From Clostridia bacterium (GTDB taxonomy: Bacteria > Bacillota > Clostridia > Oscillospirales > CAG-272), in assembly GCA_017545225.1 (NCBI GenBank), contig JAFWPR010000060.1, positions 1 through 40,197 on the forward strand: a stretch of DNA of 40,197 bases. Reading direction: 5' to 3'. The translations under genes were made by a program, and so were the position numbers. The notes under the pieces are model-generated. The model searched no databases. It was given only the letters and a program-made list of their open reading frames with translations, and was not told the origin of the DNA. Shown in pieces: positions 34,615-40,197 of this stretch. Each line of letters opens with the position of its first letter. Within the stretch, counting starts at the first letter, position 1.

Positions 34615-37365
34615 TCAATATCTTCCTATCATCTCAAAATGGATATCAGGGAAACCGGAGCCGTCGACTACGCGGTAGTCGCCTCGGGTCGGGTTGACGA
34701 AGCACGGGTTTTCCCCGAGCGTGTACCCGAGGTTGTCTCCGACCGTCGCAAATCTCATCAGCGCGTCCTCGTCGTCGGTCCAGACCTGCGGAACTTCGGC
34801 GTCCTTGTTGAAGAACCGGTTGCCCGTGACCTCTACCGTGATATTGATGACGAAGTCCGGGTCCGCCCAGCGTTCGAGGTCGTAAGTGCGTTCGAGGAGC
34901 CACGGAGCGTTCTCGGCGGCCGCGGCTTCCGCTGCGGGATCGGCGCGGATCAAATCGAGCTGTTCCTTCCACTGCTTGTAGTTGCTGCTGTTAAGAACTT
35001 CCGAGAAGTCGCCCGTTTCTCCGGCTTTTATCGACAGAGCGGAGCAGCCCTCCCTTACCGTGATCGGGGCGGCGCCTTCGCTTCCGGTGTTGACGATGAG
35101 ATTGCCGTTCGCTTTGTTGTCGCGGTTGCCGTTCATCATCACCGTTACCCCGCAGTCGTATATCAGATTGTTCGAGAACTCCGTTCCCGTGGCGTTGTCG
35201 ATGTACGCGCAGTAGCGGCCTACCATCCCTCCGATACCGGACAGGAACAGGTTGTTTCTGATAACGTTTCCGACCGTTCCGAAGTTATCCCAGTCGTTGA
35301 CGGCGCCGGTGTCGTCGCCGTTATAGCAGCTACGCTCGAAAACGTTGTACTCGGCGGTCAGAAACGACGATCCGCGGTAGTCCATTCCCTCCCACGAGTT
35401 GCTGTAGAAGTAATTGTGCGATACGACCGCGCCTGAGACCGTGATCGAAAGCGCGCCGGTGTTGCCGTGGATCAGATTGCATTCGTTGAAATAGTTGTTG
35501 TCGACCGTCACGTTCGCCTCGCCCTTGTAGCGGTTGGCGCCGCGGCGGCATCCGCTGATATCGAGACCGTTTCCGGCGGAGTTTACGAACTCACATCCGC
35601 GCACTGTCGTACCGGCCGCCGGTCCCGACGCGTTTGCGTTCTCGGGGATCTCAAGGGCGACCGTCTCCGCCGCGCTGCAGCCGTGAAAAGAGCAGTCCTC
35701 GACCGTGATCCCGTCGCCGTAAGACCGGATCATCGCCCCGTTCGAATTCATGAAATCGAGTCCTTTGACCGTGATATACCGTGCGTTGTCAATCGTGACC
35801 ATATCAGCCGTTCCGCCGACGAAATAGTAGTTTTCCGGCTGTCCGTATACGTACATTTTGCCCGCCGCGACGTCGATGAAGAACTCATCCGGCGCGTCAA
35901 GCTCCTCGGTCACGTTGAGAACGGCAATATCAAGGTCGTCCTTGAAGAACACTTCGCCCGTTGCTTCGTCAGGCTCCCACCGCAGGCCGCCGGTTGAGTT
36001 CGCGCTCCGCGCTTTATAGTAGTCGGAGATATACGCCTCGTGCGTTTCGTAATCGTACGACCCGACCGAGAGCGTTTCCTTGTACCAGCCGTAGGTGAGA
36101 AAACCGTAAATCTTCAGCGTGGAAATATCGTGGTATTTGGCTATCCTTCCGATAACGACGGGATTGGTCAGAACCACGTTCGTGAGACTCGAAGTGTACC
36201 CGGAATCCGTGAGAAGATTGTCGGTGTTGTCGTAGTATTTGCTCGGAAAACGCGCGACGTTCATCTGACGCGAGTCGGAGAAGACGATCGAGTCGACGCA
36301 GTCCTCGGTTATGCGTCCCCTGACGTCGGCTACGTAGATATCGTCCTTGACGTTCGAACGGAACCAACCCTTTTCCTCCTCGGGGATCGGGGAGAATTCC
36401 TCCGCCTTTACCGTCACGCCGTTGTCGAAGACGACGTCGCCGTCGCCGTATTTCACGTAGGTTACAGGACACCGGGCGGTGCCGGAGTCCTCCGCGCCGA
36501 TATTGACGGAGAGAGGTCCGTAATCACCCGCCCTGAAGGCGACGGTGACGCCTGTTCTCCCCGTTTTGTCCAGAGAGCGTACCGCCTCGACCGCTCTCTG
36601 CCACGTTCTAAACGGAGAGGCGAGCGATCCGTCGCTTTTATCGTCGCCGTCCGGAGCGACGAAGAAGTCCGCGTCGTTCGCGAGCGGGTATTCGGGCTCG
36701 GTGTACGTTTTGCTGAAAACGGGTTCGTTGTATTTAAGCTTGAACGAATTGTCGTATCTCTCGATTATCGCGGCGAACTGCTCGCGCGTGGCGTGGCCTC
36801 CGGGATCCAGCCGGTTTCCGTCCGTTCCGTTGACGAGACCCGCCTCGACCGCCCAGCCAAGCGGTTCTTCCGCCCAGTCAGACGTTTTCTCATCGTCCGC
36901 GAACGGGGAAAGATCCGCTCTCTCGGGAACGGATACCGGAGCGGATGAGGAGAAACGGAAGAGCATCGTCGCGAGCTGTTCGCGGGTGATGAGTTCGTCC
37001 GGACCGAACGTAGTTTCGGTGAGGCCTTTGACGACTCCCGTTTCCTTTGCCCACGCGACGGCGTCCGTGTACCACTCACCCGCCGGAACGTCGGAAAAAC
37101 CGGACGGAGCGGTCGGGGCGGGGGAGCCCTCGCGACGCCAAAGGACCGTTGCGACCATGGCGCGGGTAAGCGACCCCTCCGGGTCGAATTTTCCGCCGCC
37201 CACGCCGTTCATGTAGCCCTCTTTCACGGAGTATTCTATCGACTCCGCGCTCCAGCGGCCGTCCTCAACGTCCGAAAAGCCGGACGCCGCGTAAGAGGGA
37301 AGTGCCGCGGCGGTTGCCGCCGCGAGCATTACCGTCGCGAGAATAAAGGAAAGCAGTTTTTTCAT
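34615..37365 (-). CDS. SLH-anchored right-handed parallel beta-helix protein
   Basis: 916 aa from the ATG at 37365, chosen because it starts a signal peptide (MKKLLSFILATVM) after AAAGGAAT. An in-frame ATG at 37425 lies in the -35 box and is not credible. SLH domains to about 210. The helix-entry region is FFVAPDGDDKSDGS, SPFRTWQRAVEAVRSLDK and EDSGTARCPVTYVKYG. The middle carries LDFMNSNGAMIRSYG and HNYFYSNSWEGMDYRGSS-like turns, then NPCFVNPTRGDYR...FEMIGRY at the end. It is the longest complete beta-helix copy here and has a long insert before the last strands. The tyrosine phosphatase follows 40 bp downstream. Confidence 0.85.
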   Translation of the reverse strand: MKKLLSFILATVMLAAATAAALPSYAASGFSDVEDGRWSAESIEYSVKEGYMNGVGGGKFDPEGSLTRAMVATVLWRREGSPAPTAPSGFSDVPAGEWYTDAVAWAKETGVVKGLTETTFGPDELITREQLATMLFRFSSSAPVSVPERADLSPFADDEKTSDWAEEPLGWAVEAGLVNGTDGNRLDPGGHATREQFAAIIERYDNSFKLKYNEPVFSKTYTEPEYPLANDADFFVAPDGDDKSDGSLASPFRTWQRAVEAVRSLDKTGRTGVTVAFRAGDYGPLSVNIGAEDSGTARCPVTYVKYGDGDVVFDNGVTVKAEEFSPIPEEEKGWFRSNVKDDIYVADVRGRITEDCVDSIVFSDSRQMNVARFPSKYYDNTDNLLTDSGYTSSLTNVVLTNPVVIGRIAKYHDISTLKIYGFLTYGWYKETLSVGSYDYETHEAYISDYYKARSANSTGGLRWEPDEATGEVFFKDDLDIAVLNVTEELDAPDEFFIDVAAGKMYVYGQPENYYFVGGTADMVTIDNARYITVKGLDFMNSNGAMIRSYGDGITVEDCSFHGCSAAETVALEIPENANASGPAAGTTVRGCEFVNSAGNGLDISGCRRGANRYKGEANVTVDNNYFNECNLIHGNTGALSITVSGAVVSHNYFYSNSWEGMDYRGSSFLTAEYNVFERSCYNGDDTGAVNDWDNFGTVGNVIRNNLFLSGIGGMVGRYCAYIDNATGTEFSNNLIYDCGVTVMMNGNRDNKANGNLIVNTGSEGAAPITVREGCSALSIKAGETGDFSEVLNSSNYKQWKEQLDLIRADPAAEAAAAENAPWLLERTYDLERWADPDFVINITVEVTGNRFFNKDAEVPQVWTDDEDALMRFATVGDNLGYTLGENPCFVNPTRGDYRVVDGSGFPDIHFEMIGRY

Positions 37366-37396
37366 GTTATGATTCCTTTCGATAATTATCGATTCA

Positions 37397-37425
37397 ATTA
37401 TATCAAACGGTGTGCTGTATTGCAA
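37397..37425 (-). promoter_or_regulatory. Promoter for the SLH beta-helix gene at 34615
   Basis: Minus strand TTGCAA (37420-37425), 17-base spacer ending TTTGA, TATAAT (37397-37402). It lies immediately downstream of the inverted-repeat element at 37433-37536. Confidence 0.75.
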
Positions 37426-37432
37426 GAAAGAA

Positions 37433-37536
37433 TAGATCCTTCGACTTCGGCCTTCGGCCTGCGCTCAGGATGACGCCTATATAAAAACATGTCATCCTGA
37501 GTGAAGCGAACGCAGTGAGCGAAATCGAAGGATCTA
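37433..37536. repeat. Inverted-repeat intergenic element (TCATCCTGAG...CGAAGGATC type)
   Basis: A left arm (37433-37474) starting TAGATCCTTCGACTTCGG and a right arm (37491-37536) starting GTCATCCTGAG and ending CGAAGGATCTA are imperfect inverted copies around a 16-base centre. It can fold into a long hairpin in the transcript. The TCATCCTGAG / GAAGGATC ends are familiar to me from intergenic repeats in many Clostridia and metagenome assemblies. No coding potential. It may also act as a terminator for the gene at 37559. Confidence 0.85.
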
Positions 37537-37558
37537 CTACGGTCGATCCGATGAAGGA

Positions 37559-40197
37559 TCAATACCGGCCTATCTTCTCAAATTCTATATCCGGGAAATC
37601 CACGCCTTCCCGTATTCTGTAATCCCCGCGCGTCGGATTGACGAAGAGCGGGTTTTCGGTGACGGCGTACGCCGCGTTATCCTCTATCACCGAGAACATC
37701 TTGATAAGATCGCTGTATTCCTTCTGCGCTCCGGTCTTGTTGACCTCCCGGTTGCCCGTGATGACGAGCGAATTGTTCGAGCAGTATTCCGGCTCGCGCC
37801 AGCGCGTGACGTCGAGCGTTATATCGAAATATCCGGGCCACATCTCAGCGGCCTTCGCCATAAGATCGGGATGATCGTAGTAATACTGCAGAACGTTCTT
37901 CCATCTGCCCCAGTCGCCGACGGACGTCAGTACGGACGGATCGTCGTTCCCGTCCATGGCTCTGAGGACGGCTTCCGTTCCGCCGGTCCTGTAGTCGCAG
38001 CCGACTCCTTCATCGTTATCGGGATACAGTATGACGTTGTTGCAGAACGCGTTGTATTTACATATGCCGTTGTTCACCGTCGGCGTCTGACTGCAGTTGT
38101 AGAAGACGTTCGACTCGACTCTCGTCCCGACGACGTCGTCCAGGTACAGCCCGAAGTATCCGACGTTGACGAACAGATTGTTTCTTACCACGTTTCCGCA
38201 GTAATCGGTCGAACACCATGTGTTCAGCGCGCCCGTGTCCTCTCCGTTGTAGCACGTCCTGTCGAACACGTTGTACGCGGCGAGCATATTGATCGTTCCG
38301 CTGTAGTCAAGTCCGCACCAGTAGCACATGACGAATTCGTTGTGAGTCACCACGGGTCCGACCGCGTCGACCCCCACCGCGCCGGTGTTTCCGACGACGA
38401 GCGACGACTTGTAGAACCTGTTGTTGTCTATCAGGACGCCTCCCGCGGTATCGAAAAACTCCGCGACGGATTTACCCTCGTGACGGCCGGAACCGGTTCC
38501 GACCATTTCGACGTCGAGCGCGTAAGATGCGGTGAACGAGAAATCGCTGTTTTTCACGGTGACGTTGAACGGGCGACCCTCCTTGCACTTCTCGAAGTAA
38601 ACGGCGGACGGCGAAGCGGAGCCGGAGAACGTGCATCCGTCCACCGTGACGTCGTGCGACGCGCTTGCGTTTATCAACCGCTCCCGCGAGTTTTTCAGGG
38701 TAAGACCGGCGAAGGAAATGAAGTCGGCGTGATCCATGGTGATCATATCTCCGCCGCCCATGAACGAATAATCCCCGGACGGATCGTAGACGTAAAGAGT
38801 GTTTTTGTCGCGCGAAAGGATGAACTCGCCTTTTATATCGAGCTCTTCCGGCACGTTGACGATCGCCATTCTGTAATAGTCGTATTCGAAACCTTCTTCG
38901 AAACGCAGCCTGCCGCCTCGCGTATTTTCGAGATTGACCACGCTGAATACCGGATCGCCCGTCGCCGGGTCGACGGTCATCCCGTCCGTTTCGATAAGGT
39001 CCTTGTACCATCCGAGCGTGATGAATCCGTAGAGGTACAGCCCCTCGACCGACTTGTATTTCAGTATGTGATTTTTCAGGATCGGGTTGTATACGCTGAT
39101 ATGGCTCTCGTCGACGGTGTGACCGCCCTGAAACAGGGCGTCCGTGCCGTCGTAGTATTTGTTCGGGTAGCGGGCGACGGTCATCTCGCCTTCCTCGGAC
39201 AGCACGAGATCGAACACGGTAAAGTCGTCGAGTTTTCCCGTCACGTCCGCTTTTTTGATCCGGTCGGCGGATTTCGGCGAAAACAATTCTTTTTCCTCGT
39301 CCGTCAGAGGCATGAAATCCGACTCTTTCACCGTCGCTCCGTTGTCGAAGATCACGTCCCCGTCTCCGTATTTGCAGTAGGTGATCGGACAATCGGGCGT
39401 ACCGCTGTCCTCGGATGAAAGCGTCAGAGCAAGCTCTCCGTATTCGCCGGCCATAAAGGCGACTTTGATGCCGTCGCGTCCGGTCTTGTCGAGCCCTCTG
39501 ACAGCGTCGCGCGCGCGCTCCCACGTTCTGAAGGGATGACCGATCGATCCGTCGTAAGAGTCGTCTCCGTTTGTCGAAACGTAAAAATCGGCGTCATCGA
39601 CGAGAGGATACGGCTTTTCGGTAAAGTGAGAGATCGGGATCGGTTCGTTGTATTCGAGTTTGAACGAGCTGTCGTATCTCTCGATCACCGCGGCGAACTG
39701 CTCGCGTGTGGCGAATCCGTCCGGCGCGAGTCTGTTTCCGTCCGTTCCGTTGATCAGTCCCGCTTCGACCGCCCACTCGAGCGGTTCGGACGCCCAGTCG
39801 CTCACTTTTTCGTCGTCGGCGAAGGGCATGAGGTCGGCTCTTTCGGGAACGGACACGGGAGCGGATGAGGAGAAACGGAAGAGCATCGTCGCGAGCTGTT
39901 CGCGGGTTATATATTCGTCCGGACCGAACGTAGTTTCGGTGAGGCCTTTGACGACTCCCGTTTCCTCTGCCCACGCGACGGCGTACGTATACCACTCGCC
40001 CGCGGGGACGTCGGAGAACCCGCTCGGCGCGGTCGGGGCGGGGGAGCCCTCGCGCCGCCACAAAACCGTGGCGACCATCGCGCGGGTAAGCGACCCCTCG
40101 GGATCGAACAGGCCGCCGCCCACGCCGTTCATGTAGCCTTCTTTTACGGCGTACGATATCGCAGCCGCGCTCCATCTGTCGTCTTCAACGTCCGAAA
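37559..40197 (-). CDS. SLH-anchored right-handed parallel beta-helix protein (5' end outside window)
   Basis: 879 codons are visible; the frame is open through the right edge and the signal peptide and true start lie outside. It enters the window at SDVEDDRWSAAAISY, the first SLH domain, followed by two more. The beta-helix part has DFYVSTNGDDSYDGS, HPFRTWERARDAVR and EDSGTPDCPITYCKYG, like the copies at 15568 and 29424. Strand turns include VVTHNEFVM and VVRNNLFVNVG. It ends NPLFVNPTRGDYR...FEKIGRY. Its SLH DNA is a mosaic of neighbours' sequence (see findings). Upstream in the operon direction of the gene at 34615, separated by an inverted repeat and a new promoter. Confidence 0.85.
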   Translation of the reverse strand, partial: SDVEDDRWSAAAISYAVKEGYMNGVGGGLFDPEGSLTRAMVATVLWRREGSPAPTAPSGFSDVPAGEWYTYAVAWAEETGVVKGLTETTFGPDEYITREQLATMLFRFSSSAPVSVPERADLMPFADDEKVSDWASEPLEWAVEAGLINGTDGNRLAPDGFATREQFAAVIERYDSSFKLEYNEPIPISHFTEKPYPLVDDADFYVSTNGDDSYDGSIGHPFRTWERARDAVRGLDKTGRDGIKVAFMAGEYGELALTLSSEDSGTPDCPITYCKYGDGDVIFDNGATVKESDFMPLTDEEKELFSPKSADRIKKADVTGKLDDFTVFDLVLSEEGEMTVARYPNKYYDGTDALFQGGHTVDESHISVYNPILKNHILKYKSVEGLYLYGFITLGWYKDLIETDGMTVDPATGDPVFSVVNLENTRGGRLRFEEGFEYDYYRMAIVNVPEELDIKGEFILSRDKNTLYVYDPSGDYSFMGGGDMITMDHADFISFAGLTLKNSRERLINASASHDVTVDGCTFSGSASPSAVYFEKCKEGRPFNVTVKNSDFSFTASYALDVEMVGTGSGRHEGKSVAEFFDTAGGVLIDNNRFYKSSLVVGNTGAVGVDAVGPVVTHNEFVMCYWCGLDYSGTINMLAAYNVFDRTCYNGEDTGALNTWCSTDYCGNVVRNNLFVNVGYFGLYLDDVVGTRVESNVFYNCSQTPTVNNGICKYNAFCNNVILYPDNDEGVGCDYRTGGTEAVLRAMDGNDDPSVLTSVGDWGRWKNVLQYYYDHPDLMAKAAEMWPGYFDITLDVTRWREPEYCSNNSLVITGNREVNKTGAQKEYSDLIKMFSVIEDNAAYAVTENPLFVNPTRGDYRIREGVDFPDIEFEKIGRY

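Noticed and set aside
37871..39418. 515-codon open frame opposite the last beta-helix gene
   Set aside because: Its product is Val/Arg/Asp-rich with no known motif. It mirrors the repeated codon pattern of the beta-helix gene, and similar shadows lie at 27724-29157 and 15553-16425.
1..40197. tRNA, rRNA or CRISPR array
   Set aside because: No cloverleaf with a GTTCRANNC arm, no rRNA stretch and no regularly spaced direct repeats were seen. The repeated sequences are SLH coding modules.

Overview
The window looks like chromosomal DNA from an uncultured, moderately GC-rich gut-type Clostridia (Bacillota). The support is strong AGGAGG-like ribosome sites, sigma-A promoters with an extended -10 (TGATATAAT), triple SLH modules, a NifS/IscU pair under an Rrf2 regulator, and a SpoIIE/RsbU-type phosphatase. 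No 16S rRNA or marker gene is present, so the lineage is an inference.

The dominant theme is the cell surface. Nine genes encode secreted proteins with a signal peptide and three SLH domains. Two carry a GH88/GH105-like (alpha/alpha)6 barrel (604-2241, 24691-26328). Five carry a right-handed parallel beta-helix (15568-18222, 26551-29232, 29424-32123, 34615-37365, and 37559 to the right edge). Two carry an unrecognised repeat built around a C-x-x-H motif (3748-5643, and 10794-15509, which also has LamG-like, GH99-like and amine-oxidase-like domains). Together with a surface phosphoesterase, a Gfo/Idh/MocA oxidoreductase, a (alpha/alpha)6 glycosidase-like protein and a solute-binding lipoprotein, this reads as a surface polysaccharide-processing region, possibly for pectin-like or uronate-rich glycans. 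The substrate is inferred.

Layout from left to right: phosphoesterase lipoprotein (partial, -), SLH-GH88/105 (-), Gfo/Idh/MocA (+), SLH-CxxH repeat protein (+), dCache-HAMP-PP2C phosphatase (-), a two-gene operon with a HEMGH membrane protein and a 56-aa protein (-), a macrodomain remnant fused head-on to a glycosidase-like gene (+), the large SLH-GH99-like protein and an SLH beta-helix protein (-), and an orphan ABC solute-binding lipoprotein (-). A divergent sulfur block follows: cysK-metY on - and rrf2-iscS-iscU on +. Then come SLH-GH88/105, two SLH beta-helix genes (-), a DUF362 protein (+), a frameshifted tyrosine phosphatase and two more SLH beta-helix genes (-).

Three genes are damaged: metY has an in-frame TAG, the tyrosine phosphatase has a one-base frameshift just before its active site, and a macrodomain gene survives only as 36 codons. 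The metY leader contains a probable 21-codon ORF ending in a cysteine codon, next to a palindrome that may be an Rrf2-type operator. The SLH DNA of the last gene is a patchwork of stretches almost identical to two different neighbours, which points to recombination or gene conversion within the array.
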